Assembly: GCA_035529735.1 (NCBI GenBank)
Contig: DATKWE010000137.1
Coordinates: forward strand, 1-16,425
Direction: 5' to 3'
Length of the DNA stretch: 16,425 nt
Origin: JAAXQD01 sp035529735
Lineage (GTDB): Bacteria > Desulfobacterota > Desulfobacteria > Desulfobacterales > UBA11574
Made by a program: the position numbers and the translations under genes. The notes beneath the pieces were generated by a model. It was not told where the DNA came from. It saw nothing but the letters and a program-made list of their open reading frames with translations, and made no database searches. Numbering within the stretch: the stretch's first letter is position 1; each line of letters opens with the position of its first letter. Positions 1 to 6,684 of the stretch are shown here, piece by piece.

Positions 1-422
1 CCAACCGGCCGCCGCTGAGCTTGCTCAAACGGTTTGTGGTGGAAAAATCCGGCGAGCACAAGAACAAGGTCGATCTGAAAATGAGGGGACTGACGCCGGT
101 GGTAGACGCCGCCCGCGTACTCAGTTTGGATCTGGGGATAAAAACTCAGAATACCCTTGGCCGTTTGGCGGAAATTAACCAAAGGGGCGTCATCGACAAT
201 GAATTTCACGCCGATCTGCGCGAGGCCTACGATTTTATCGTATATCTTCAGATCAGCCGACACCTGGACGCCCTGGCCAAGGGAGAAGCGCCGAATAATT
301 TTATAAATCCAGCAAGCTTGAACAGCCTGCAACGGAAGATGTTGAAGGAAAGCTTTGCAGTGGTCAACCGCCTGCAGAGAACCATTGAATTTCGCTTCCA
401 GACCCAAGTGGTGGAGATTTGA
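1..422 (+). CDS. C-terminal part of a DUF294-type putative nucleotidyltransferase (partial)
   Basis: The reading frame is already open at the left edge (codons in phase from position 3), so this is the 3' end of a longer gene. The visible ~140 residues match the C-terminal DUF294_C helical domain of proteins that carry cyclic-nucleotide-binding, CBS and GlnD-like nucleotidyltransferase domains. Recognition comes from the start PPLSLLKRFVVEKSGEHK, then LKMRGLTPVVDAARVLSLDL and a NTLGRL helix. Family knowledge suggests a signal-responsive nucleotidyltransferase, but the catalytic and sensor domains lie outside the window. Its TGA (420-422) overlaps the ATG of the exonuclease gene by one base, so the two are translationally coupled. 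This pairing of DUF294 and DnaQ-like exonuclease is, to my knowledge, common in proteobacteria. Substrate is unknown. Confidence 0.78.
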   Translation, partial: NRPPLSLLKRFVVEKSGEHKNKVDLKMRGLTPVVDAARVLSLDLGIKTQNTLGRLAEINQRGVIDNEFHADLREAYDFIVYLQISRHLDALAKGEAPNNFINPASLNSLQRKMLKESFAVVNRLQRTIEFRFQTQVVEI

Positions 423-1129
423 TGCCCAGTCTATTGTTAGCCCGTATGCGAAATCGCTGGATTCGGGCGCGTTTCCGGAAAAAAGAGGTTCATCCCCTGG
501 CGCTTACGAACCTGACCGCCCTGGATCACTTACGCCTCAATCAAAGTGCCAGAAGTCCGCACTATGTGGTCCTGGACCTGGAAACCACCGGTCTGAGCCT
601 GACCCGTGACCGGGTGGTCAGTGTGGCTGCATTCCGGGTCGTTGAAGGCCGGATACTTCTTGGAGACGTTTTCAACTCCCTGGTGGATCCGGACCGGTCC
701 ATCTCCTTGTCCTCCATTAAAATCCACGGCATTGTGCCGTCTATGGTGGCCCGTGCGCCGGGGTTTGCAGACGTATTTGATCAATTTCTCCGTTATTTGG
801 GAACCGATATTCTGGTGGGTTACAACGTGTGGTTTGACCTGCATTTTCTGAACACATACATGCAGCAGAGTTATGGTTTTCCGCTCCAGAATCTGGTTCT
901 CGACGCCTACGCTATTTGCCAAAAGATCGGCTTTCCACCCCGTTCCCGGTCCTATGCCATCAGATCCAACGGCAATCAAGACTTGGATGCGGTGGCCAAG
1001 CACTTGGGCATCCAAATTCACGAGCGGCACACAGCCCTAGGAGATGCCCTGGCCACAGCGATGATTTTTCAACGGATTCTGGCAGAGATAGAGAAAAAAG
1101 GCCCGGGGCGATTGAGAAATCTGCTGTGA
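422..1129 (+). CDS. DnaQ-like (DEDDh) 3'-5' exonuclease
   Basis: A 235-residue protein with a complete DEDDh exonuclease core. Motif Exo I is LDLETTGL (D52, E54), Exo II is LVGYNVWFDLHFLN (D139), and Exo III is HTALGDALAT (H203, D208). All five metal-binding or catalytic residues are present, so it should be an active Mg2+-dependent 3'-5' exonuclease of the DNA polymerase III epsilon superfamily. The first ~45 residues are basic and belong to no domain I recognise. ATG at 422 is chosen because it overlaps the upstream stop; an in-frame TTG lies one codon earlier. The close coupling to the DUF294 gene suggests the pair acts together, perhaps in nucleotide or RNA turnover. It is probably not the replicative proofreading subunit, since it is not near dnaE or rnhA. 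Cytoplasmic. Confidence 0.85.
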   Translation: MPSLLLARMRNRWIRARFRKKEVHPLALTNLTALDHLRLNQSARSPHYVVLDLETTGLSLTRDRVVSVAAFRVVEGRILLGDVFNSLVDPDRSISLSSIKIHGIVPSMVARAPGFADVFDQFLRYLGTDILVGYNVWFDLHFLNTYMQQSYGFPLQNLVLDAYAICQKIGFPPRSRSYAIRSNGNQDLDAVAKHLGIQIHERHTALGDALATAMIFQRILAEIEKKGPGRLRNLL

Positions 1130-1160
1130 TCCGGCAGAAACCGATACACCTCAATGAAGC

Positions 1161-1214
1161 GCCCCGTCGCCCCGCAAACAGGATCTTCACATTGCTTCGA
1201 CAACCGGACGGGGC
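1161..1214 (+). repeat. 8-bp inverted repeat with long loop after the exonuclease gene
   Basis: GCCCCGTC (1161-1168) and GACGGGGC (1207-1214) are perfect reverse complements separated by 38 bases. The right arm is followed by an A-rich rather than T-rich tract, so it is not a standard intrinsic terminator on the plus strand. It may be a weak stem at the 3' end of the DUF294-exonuclease transcript, or chance. Confidence 0.3.
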
Positions 1215-1259
1215 ATAAAAAAACAAAACCTTTATAATATTTCTCCCGGTTTGTTTGCG

Positions 1260-1302
1260 ATCAATTAGGGTTGCAATCAATTAATCCTTTTGCGGAATTG
1301 AT
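1260..1302 (+). promoter_or_regulatory. Triplicated ATCAATT motif upstream of glnA (candidate operator)
   Basis: ATCAATTA occurs at 1260-1267 and 1276-1283, and its inverse AATTGAT at 1296-1302, overlapping a candidate -35 element. Copies are 16 and 20 bases apart, roughly 1.5 to 2 helical turns. Such spacing would suit a repressor or activator of glnA, but the motif is AT-rich and no known regulator is matched. Confidence 0.25.
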
Positions 1303-1326
1303 TTGGCGTCACAAATCTGTTACGAT
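1298..1326 (+). promoter_or_regulatory. Candidate sigma-70 promoter of glnA
   Basis: TTGATT (1298-1303) and TACGAT (1321-1326) are separated by 17 bases, each matching 4 of 6 consensus positions. Transcription would start near 1333, giving a ~97-base leader before glnA. No well-spaced sigma-54 site (GG-N10-GC) was seen here, unlike many enterobacterial glnA promoters. Confidence 0.3.
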
Positions 1327-1416
1327 TCAAAAATCCATGATTTTCCGGCTTACATCGAGATGGAAAATCCAAGACTCAAATTACCGCAGAAACATTAGAT
1401 AGAGCACTGCAAAAAA

Positions 1417-1424
1417 AGGAGGTG
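1417..1424 (+). promoter_or_regulatory. Very strong ribosome binding site of glnA
   Basis: AGGAGGTG, a near-perfect anti-16S match, sits five bases before the ATG at 1430. It fixes the glnA start and predicts high expression. It is the best Shine-Dalgarno sequence in the window. Confidence 0.8.
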
Positions 1425-1429
1425 CTTTA

Positions 1430-2767
1430 ATGAGTTGTGAAAAGTGCATGACCCAAGAAGATGTTTTAAAACTTGTCAAAGAAAAGAATGTCAGCTTTAT
1501 TCAGTTTTGGTTCACAGATGTCCTTGGGGTGCTCAAGACCTTTGCAGTCACTCAATCCGAGCTGGAAACCGGCATGAGTGAGGGTATGGGATTTGACGGA
1601 TCTTCCATCGAGGGTTTTGCGCGCATCCATGAGAGCGATATGGTTGCCATGCCGGATCCTACCACGTTTCAAATGCTCCCATGGCGTTCGGGCGAAAGGC
1701 CGGTGGCGCGGATGTTCTGCGACATCGTGAACCCGGACCAGACGCCGTATGAGGGAGACCCACGGTATGTGCTTAAACGGCTTTTGAAGAAAATAGAAGA
1801 CAAAGGATATACATTTTATGTGGGACCTGAACTGGAATATTTCTATTTCAAAAGCAACAAGGAGCCCGAAGGGCTTGATACTGGAGGATATTTTGACAGC
1901 CGGCCTCTGGATATGGCATCTGATTTAAGACGGAATACTATTTTTGCGCTCCAGGACATGGGGATAGAAGTGGAATACAGCCATCATGAAGTGGCACCGA
2001 GCCAGCATGAGATCGATCTTCGCTATGACAATGCCTTGAGCATGGCTGACAAAACCATGACGTATCGAATCGTGGTCAAAGAAATCGCCCGCCAGCACGG
2101 TTGTTATGCCACATTCATGCCAAAACCCATCTTTGGCGAAAACGGCAGCGGCATGCATGTGCATCAATCTTTGTTTGCCGGAGACAAAAATCTCTTTTTT
2201 GATGGAAACGATCCATACCATTTGTCCAAAATGGCCAAGGGGTATATTGCCGGCATTATGAAGCATGCCCGGGAGATCATCGCCGTCACCAATCAGTGGG
2301 TCAACTCCTACAAACGGCTGGTGCCCGGCTACGAGGCCCCTGTTTACATTTCCTGGGCCCGACGCAACCGTTCGGCCATGATTCGGGTTCCCATGTACAA
2401 GCCCGGAAAGGAAGTCGCCACCCGCATCGAGTTCCGGGCGCCGGATCCGGCCTGTAATCCCTATCTGGCTTTTGCGGTCATGCTGGCAGCCGGGTTAAAG
2501 GGGGTTGAGAATCAATATGAACTTCCTGACCCCATCGAAGAGGATATCTATGAAATGTCCGAAAAAGAGAAAAACAAAAAGGGCATTCTAACCCTTCCGG
2601 GGAATCTTTATGAAGCGATCCTTGAAGTTGAAAAATCAGACCTGGTGAAAGATGCCCTGGGTGAGCATGTTTTCAAAAAGTTTGTGGAAAACAAGAAGAT
2701 CGAGTGGGATATGTATCGAACCCATGTCAGCCAGTACGAAATAGAAAAATATATGCCCATAACCTGA
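1430..2767 (+). CDS. glnA: Glutamine synthetase type I, alpha subclass
   Basis: A 445-residue glutamine synthetase that makes glutamine from glutamate, ammonia and ATP in the cytoplasm, presumably as a dodecamer. Diagnostic blocks are GFDGSSIEGFARIHESDM (residues 54-71), the metal-binding VGPELEYFYF (131-140), VEYSHHEVAPSQHEID, GENGSGMHVHQS, the ATP/glutamate region RLVPGYEAPVYISWARRNRS and IEFRAPDPACNPYLAF. The ~445-residue length and the C-terminal DIYEMSEKEKNKKG (instead of NLYDLPPEE) fit the GSI-alpha group of Bacillus, Thermotoga and archaea. That group lacks the beta-type insertion and is not adenylylated. Arg65 in FARIHESDM aligns with the feedback-sensing Arg62 of Bacillus GlnA, so direct glutamine or regulator feedback is the likely control (inference). 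The gene stands alone between its own leader and the terminator at 2910. Glutamate synthase genes lie 2.5 kb downstream. Confidence 0.97.
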   Translation: MSCEKCMTQEDVLKLVKEKNVSFIQFWFTDVLGVLKTFAVTQSELETGMSEGMGFDGSSIEGFARIHESDMVAMPDPTTFQMLPWRSGERPVARMFCDIVNPDQTPYEGDPRYVLKRLLKKIEDKGYTFYVGPELEYFYFKSNKEPEGLDTGGYFDSRPLDMASDLRRNTIFALQDMGIEVEYSHHEVAPSQHEIDLRYDNALSMADKTMTYRIVVKEIARQHGCYATFMPKPIFGENGSGMHVHQSLFAGDKNLFFDGNDPYHLSKMAKGYIAGIMKHAREIIAVTNQWVNSYKRLVPGYEAPVYISWARRNRSAMIRVPMYKPGKEVATRIEFRAPDPACNPYLAFAVMLAAGLKGVENQYELPDPIEEDIYEMSEKEKNKKGILTLPGNLYEAILEVEKSDLVKDALGEHVFKKFVENKKIEWDMYRTHVSQYEIEKYMPIT

Positions 2768-2909
2768 CCCGGACAAACTGTGACGATTTTTTTAAAAAAT
2801 CAAAAAATATTCCTTGACAAGGCCCGCAAGAATCAATAAATATTCGAGTTCAGATTTTTTATAGCTTTGCACAATGGTGTACAGAGTTATATTTGACACT
2901 AAAATGACG

Positions 2910-2951
2910 AAGGCGTCTGCACCCCTTGCTACAGGGTGGACGCCTTTTTTA
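2910..2951 (+). terminator. Intrinsic terminator downstream of glnA
   Basis: AAGGCGTC (2910-2917) pairs with GACGCCTT (2939-2946) and CACCC (2920-2924) with GGGTG (2934-2938). This gives a 13-bp stem with a 2-base bulge and a 9-base loop, followed directly by TTTTTTATTTTATT. It is a textbook Rho-independent terminator 143 bases after the glnA stop, separating glnA from the mvhD-metVF unit. Confidence 0.9.
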
Positions 2952-3009
2952 TTTTATTCAGACCGCCGCCTCTTCCGGCCTCACGGGACCGCATAAAAAT
3001 TAATGCCGG

Positions 3010-3023
3010 CTTGCCATGGCAAG
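3010..3023. promoter_or_regulatory. 14-bp perfect palindrome in the mvhD-metVF leader
   Basis: CTTGCCATGGCAAG is a perfect 14-base palindrome 45 bases upstream of the MvhD-like start and downstream of the glnA terminator. It could be an operator for a dimeric regulator of the downstream unit. About one such palindrome is expected by chance in 16 kb, so position is the only support. Confidence 0.25.
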
Positions 3024-3067
3024 GATGTAGACGGATAAACACTGGACAAACAGATTGGCGCATAAAC

Positions 3068-3472
3068 ATGAATGACAACTTTACACCCAAAATAACACTG
3101 TTTCACTGTATCAACACCGTTTCCGAGATTGGCGGCTTCTCTTTGACCGGCCGGGATAATTTTGAATTGCAAACCGTCAAGCTGCCCTGCTCAAGCATGG
3201 TAAAGGATGTTTTTCTGTTGCGGGCATTCGAAGCCGGCTCGGATGCAGTGATCGTACTGGTCTGTCCTGAAGGACAGTGCCGTTATGTAGAGGGCAATAT
3301 AAGAGCAAAAAAACGTGTGGCATGGGTTCGGAACCTGCTGGACGAAATCGGTCTCGGCGGCCGGCGGCTGTCCTTAAGCAACATTTCTGCCGGAGATAAC
3401 GTCGCAGCATCTCAGATTATACAGAACGTATTGAAAGATCTTGCAGATCTGGGGCCCAACCCGGCTGTTTGA
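3068..3472 (+). CDS. MvhD/FlpD-like hydrogenase iron-sulfur (delta) subunit, short form
   Basis: A 134-residue protein of the MvhD/FrhD family, small [2Fe-2S] subunits that pass electrons between a dehydrogenase or hydrogenase and an Hdr-type flavoprotein. The family signature is clear in the middle: LRAFEAGSDAVIVLVCPEGQCRYVEGN and RAKKRVAWVRNLLDEIGL. Exactly four cysteines are present (C14, C41, C66, C71), enough for one [2Fe-2S] cluster. The usual N-terminal Cys-Cys-Asn-Trp-Cys block is reduced to a single Cys in LFHC. ATG at 3068 is preferred: the longer frame from 2936 would begin inside the terminator and its extra 44 residues match nothing. No good Shine-Dalgarno is visible. It lies 37 bases before metV, so it is most likely the electron-transfer partner of MetVF, as in acetogen MetFV-HdrABC-MvhD clusters, although no Hdr genes are here. 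Confidence 0.82.
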   Translation: MNDNFTPKITLFHCINTVSEIGGFSLTGRDNFELQTVKLPCSSMVKDVFLLRAFEAGSDAVIVLVCPEGQCRYVEGNIRAKKRVAWVRNLLDEIGLGGRRLSLSNISAGDNVAASQIIQNVLKDLADLGPNPAV

Positions 3473-3509
3473 TATCGCTCCCATAACAAAAAAAACAAGG
3501 ATACTCGCA

Positions 3510-4178
3510 ATGATAGTTGGAGAACAAAAACCCATATCGGAAATCAAGGAAATCATCGCACCCTACAAGAAAATTCTTATTCTGGGCTGCGGCACCTGTG
3601 TGAAAACCTGTTTTGCCGGAGGTGAAGACGAAGTTGCAGTGCTGGCATCCGCACTGAGACTGGCCTTTAAAAAAGACGGCAAGGAGATTGAAATCGAAGA
3701 GTTTACCATAGAACGCCAATGCGAAGACGAATTTATTCAGGAAAGTGCGCCGGCCATCTCTCGCAATGACGGGGTCTTATCCCTGGCCTGTGGTGCCGGC
3801 GTTCAGGCGCTTGCCAGACGGTTCGCCAAGAGTCCGGTTTTGCCGGGTGTAAATACGACGTTCATCGGTGTTCTGGAAAAACAGGGGGTCTTTACCGAGG
3901 AGTGTTCCGGCTGCGGCAATTGCAGACTTGACATATTCGGAGGAATTTGTCCGGTCACCCGATGTGCCAAAAAGCTTCTGAACGGACCCTGCGGCGGATC
4001 ACAGAACGGCCAATGTGAGGTCGATCCCGAAACCGACTGCGCCTGGCAGATGATCATCGAGCGGCTCGGGATATTGGGACAGATGGATAATTTAAGAATC
4101 TATGTTCCCCCCAAAAATTGGCAAACCAGCCTTTCAGGCGGCCCAAGAAAATTAGTGAGAGAGGATCATATGATATGA
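3510..4178 (+). CDS. metV: MetV, Cys-rich partner subunit of methylenetetrahydrofolate reductase
   Basis: A 222-residue Cys-rich protein matching the MTHFR C-terminal / MetV family. The N-terminal part starts with a predicted strand and LGCGTCVKTC. The C-terminal half has the hallmark cluster-binding region EECSGCGNCRLDIFGGICP, then VTRCAKKLLNGPCGGSQNGQ and C, and the ending NWQTSLSGGPRKLV. In acetogens MetV pairs with MetF and carries Fe-S clusters and zinc, feeding electrons to the MetF flavin. The start at ATG 3510 has AAGG nine bases upstream; the longer frame from 3441 would overlap the MvhD-like gene and has no support. The stop overlaps the metF start by four bases (ATGA), showing tight translational coupling and 1:1 expression. 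Cytoplasmic. Confidence 0.92.
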   Translation: MIVGEQKPISEIKEIIAPYKKILILGCGTCVKTCFAGGEDEVAVLASALRLAFKKDGKEIEIEEFTIERQCEDEFIQESAPAISRNDGVLSLACGAGVQALARRFAKSPVLPGVNTTFIGVLEKQGVFTEECSGCGNCRLDIFGGICPVTRCAKKLLNGPCGGSQNGQCEVDPETDCAWQMIIERLGILGQMDNLRIYVPPKNWQTSLSGGPRKLVREDHMI

Positions 4179-5098
4179 ATATGAAAGCTTCAAGCAGATT
4201 ACAGGAAATTTTATCAAAAGGGGAGTTTGCCGTTACCGCCGAATGCGGTCCTCCACGGGGCGCAAATCCCGAGGTCATCCGTAAAAAAGGCGAATTATTA
4301 AAGGGGTGGGTTGATGCCGTAAACGTCACCGACAATCAAACCGCAATCGTAAGAATGTCCAGCATAGCGGCGTGTGCTCACCTTCTGCAAATGGGTCTGG
4401 AACCGGTCATGCAAATGGTCACCCGGGATCGGAATCGGATTGCCCTGCAATCGGATATTATGGGTGCCTATTCTTTAGGAATAAAAAATATCCTTTGCCT
4501 TTCGGGCGATCATCAGAGTTTTGGCAGCCAGCCGGATGCTTTGAATGTCTTTGATATCGATTCTATGAATCTTATCCGGACCATTCAAACCATGCGAGAT
4601 GAAGGCAAGGATATGAGCGGTTTTGATTTGAATGATCCGCCCCGAATGTTTATCGGAGCGGCCGCCAACCCGTTTGCCGATCCTTTTGAATATCGCGTTA
4701 TTCGTCTGGCAAAAAAGATCGATGCCGGTGCTGATTTCATTCAGACCCAGTGCATTTATAATATGGATCGATTCAAAGAGTGGATGAAAATGGCCCGGGA
4801 AGAAGGCCTGACTGAAAAGGTTCATATTCTCGGCGGCGTCACCCCTTTAAAATCTGCCGGAATGGCCAAGTTTATGAACACCAAAGTGGCCGGCATGGAT
4901 GTTCCGGAATTTCTGATCAAACGAATGGCCGGCGTTCCCAAGGAAAAGGCCGTTGAAGAAGGCCTTAAAATATGCCTGGAAACCATCGCCGAATTGCGTG
5001 AGATCGAAGGGGTTCACGGTGTTCATATTATGGCCATTGAATGGGAGGAAATCGTCGCTGAAATCGTCGAAACCGCCGGTCTTTCGCCGAGACCCTGA
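4175..5098 (+). CDS. metF: 5,10-methylenetetrahydrofolate reductase
   Basis: A 307-residue MetF-type TIM-barrel flavoprotein that interconverts 5,10-methylene- and 5-methyl-tetrahydrofolate. Visible markers are VTAECGPPRGANPE near the N-terminus (E23 corresponds to the catalytic Glu of the family), the folate/flavin strand NVTDNQTAIVRMS, the FAD-binding LCLSGDH (D112), AAANPFADPFEY, and GADFIQTQCIYNMDRFKEWM. The start at ATG 4175 is set by the ATGA overlap with metV and a GAGAGAGG upstream; an upstream frame from 4118 runs inside metV. With MetV and the MvhD-like subunit this forms the methyl-branch reductase of the Wood-Ljungdahl pathway in an anaerobe, working toward acetyl-CoA synthesis or in reverse for acetate oxidation, and it also supplies methyl groups for methionine. 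The NADH-binding pattern cannot be judged by eye. Confidence 0.95.
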   Translation: MNMKASSRLQEILSKGEFAVTAECGPPRGANPEVIRKKGELLKGWVDAVNVTDNQTAIVRMSSIAACAHLLQMGLEPVMQMVTRDRNRIALQSDIMGAYSLGIKNILCLSGDHQSFGSQPDALNVFDIDSMNLIRTIQTMRDEGKDMSGFDLNDPPRMFIGAAANPFADPFEYRVIRLAKKIDAGADFIQTQCIYNMDRFKEWMKMAREEGLTEKVHILGGVTPLKSAGMAKFMNTKVAGMDVPEFLIKRMAGVPKEKAVEEGLKICLETIAELREIEGVHGVHIMAIEWEEIVAEIVETAGLSPRP

Positions 5099-5268
5099 GG
5101 ATTGATGATGGATGATTGTGAAAATTATCATTCAGCCACAAATCGGCTTCTGATTAATATAAATAAAAATAACATATTTTTTACCCTAAAAAAAATCAAA
5201 ATTAACGTGCTAATATTTTAGTTTGTCGATGAATTTTCTAACGTCGTCAATTCAAATTGGAGAGTTCA
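5099..5268 (+). promoter_or_regulatory. AT-rich spacer between metF and the glutamate synthase genes
   Basis: The 170 bases are strongly AT-rich, with TAATAT-like hexamers near 5154 and 5210 but no convincing -35 partner and no T-tailed hairpin. A promoter for the glutamate synthase genes is plausible here, but readthrough from metVF is equally possible. Confidence 0.25.
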
Positions 5269-6681
5269 ATGCCCAAGAAGTATCATATACCCATTAAAAC
5301 CGCTGATCCAAGGCACCATCCCATCGGCAAGTATGCTACGGTCGAGTTCCGGGAAGACTGCGCCGGCAGCTGCAGAGAGTGTGTGAAGAAAAAATGCATT
5401 TACGGTATTTTCAAGGATAACTACCTTCACATGAGCACCATGGGCGAACCTGAATACCTGTATGACTGCCACAGTTGTTTTCGTTGTGTCCAGGAATGCA
5501 CGAGAGGCATTTTTTCCCGGGTGATAAATCCGGAATACCGTACGTTGGGAGATGCGTATTTGCGTCCCGATACCATAAACAGGACCTGGTATCAGGCCCA
5601 TACCGGGAAAGTTCCGGTTTCAGGGGCCGGTTATCGGGGTCCGTTTGTGGCTGCCGGTTTCGATTCCATGTGGACCGACATGTCTGAAATTGTCCGGCCC
5701 ACAAGGGATGGCATCCACGGCCGGGAGTATATCAATACCTGTATCGAAATCTCCCGCAAGATATCCCCCTTAAAGTTCAATGACGACATGTCTTTGGCCT
5801 CGGAAACATTTCCGATTCTGGAGATTCCCATACCGTTAATGTTTCAGATGCCGGAAAGCCTTATTATCAATCAACCTATTGTTGAATCAGCGGCCAAGGC
5901 AGCCCAGGTTCTCGACACCTTTCTGATCATTCGACCTGAAGATTATTCGGAAACCCTTTTGCCTTATGCCCGAAGTCTGATTCCCAGTCTTACCTGCAAC
6001 AATGCCATGAATCACCCATCACTCATCCTCAAAAGTCGTGCGGTTGAACTGGGTTTTGGCACGAATATCGAAGATACGGTTCATAAACTCCGTAAAATAA
6101 AATCGGATATCGTTCTGATGGTCCGTATTCCCCTGGATGCCGATGCTGCATCCCGCGCTTTGGCACTTTCGGCTTTGGAGGTCGACACCCTTCATTTCTA
6201 TGCAGATCAACACGGTAACGAACTGAATACCGAACATCCCCGGTTTTTAAAAGAAATGATTCGAGAGGTTCATCTAAAACTCGTGAATGGTTTGGTCAGA
6301 CAAAAAATCAACCTGGTATTTTCAGGTGGAATCGCCATGGCCGAGCATATGGCCAAATCCATCATTTGCGGTGCCGACGGTGTCATTGTGGACGTCCCCC
6401 TGCTCATCGCTCTGGAATGCAGGCTGTGTTACCGTTGTCGAAAAAATCTGTCATGCCCTGCAAAAATAGACGACACCATCGTTCCTCAATGGGGCAGCCA
6501 GAGAATGATTAATCTGATGGGTGCATGGCACAACCAGCTCATCGAATTGATGGGCGCCATGGGAATTCGGGAGGCGAGAAGACTCAGGGGTGAAGTCGGC
6601 CGCTCCATGTGGTTTGAGGATCTGGAAATGGAAAGTTTCGGTCCCATATTCGGAAAAAGAAAAATAGCAGGATTAAAATAA
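5269..6681 (+). CDS. Degenerate GltB2-like protein with two ferredoxin-type N-terminal clusters
   Basis: A 470-residue relative of the archaeal-type glutamate synthase FMN domain. The N-terminus has two four-cysteine sets (C31, C35, C38, C43 and C67, C70, C73, C77), suggesting two Fe-S clusters, followed by VPVSGAGYRGPF and TDMSEIVRPTRDGIHGREY. The C-terminal part keeps SGGIAMAEHMAK, GADGVIVDVP and a CX2CX2CX5C set (C384, C387, C390, C396), plus a tail that aligns with the next protein (QRMINLMGAWHNQ against QRIVNMYMAWRKQ). Missing are the KPGLGGHLLG loop and the GGTGAAP motif of the active paralogue, so it is probably catalytically impaired. It may serve as an electron-transfer or structural subunit (inference). 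ATG 5269 follows GGAGAG by seven bases; an in-frame TTG lies four codons upstream. It ends three bases before the next gene. Confidence 0.8.
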   Translation: MPKKYHIPIKTADPRHHPIGKYATVEFREDCAGSCRECVKKKCIYGIFKDNYLHMSTMGEPEYLYDCHSCFRCVQECTRGIFSRVINPEYRTLGDAYLRPDTINRTWYQAHTGKVPVSGAGYRGPFVAAGFDSMWTDMSEIVRPTRDGIHGREYINTCIEISRKISPLKFNDDMSLASETFPILEIPIPLMFQMPESLIINQPIVESAAKAAQVLDTFLIIRPEDYSETLLPYARSLIPSLTCNNAMNHPSLILKSRAVELGFGTNIEDTVHKLRKIKSDIVLMVRIPLDADAASRALALSALEVDTLHFYADQHGNELNTEHPRFLKEMIREVHLKLVNGLVRQKINLVFSGGIAMAEHMAKSIICGADGVIVDVPLLIALECRLCYRCRKNLSCPAKIDDTIVPQWGSQRMINLMGAWHNQLIELMGAMGIREARRLRGEVGRSMWFEDLEMESFGPIFGKRKIAGLK

Positions 6682-6684
6682 CCC

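Noticed and set aside
530..1030. Minus-strand frame of 166 codons
   Set aside because: Antisense to the exonuclease gene, whose catalytic motifs are all intact.
1161..1214. Inverted repeat as a terminator of the exonuclease operon
   Set aside because: A 38-base loop and an A-rich tail on the plus strand; the minus strand lacks a T-tail after the stem.
2785..2801. 17-base AT palindrome after glnA as a terminator
   Set aside because: It is a self-complementary A/T tract with no loop room and no GC stem; the real terminator is at 2910.
2814..2842. Promoter TTGACA for a small RNA ending at the glnA terminator
   Set aside because: The -35 is good but no -10 better than 3 of 6 lies at 16-18 bases.
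2936..3067. N-terminal extension of the MvhD-like gene
   Set aside because: It would start inside the terminator stem and adds 44 residues unlike the family; ATG 3068 fits the family start.
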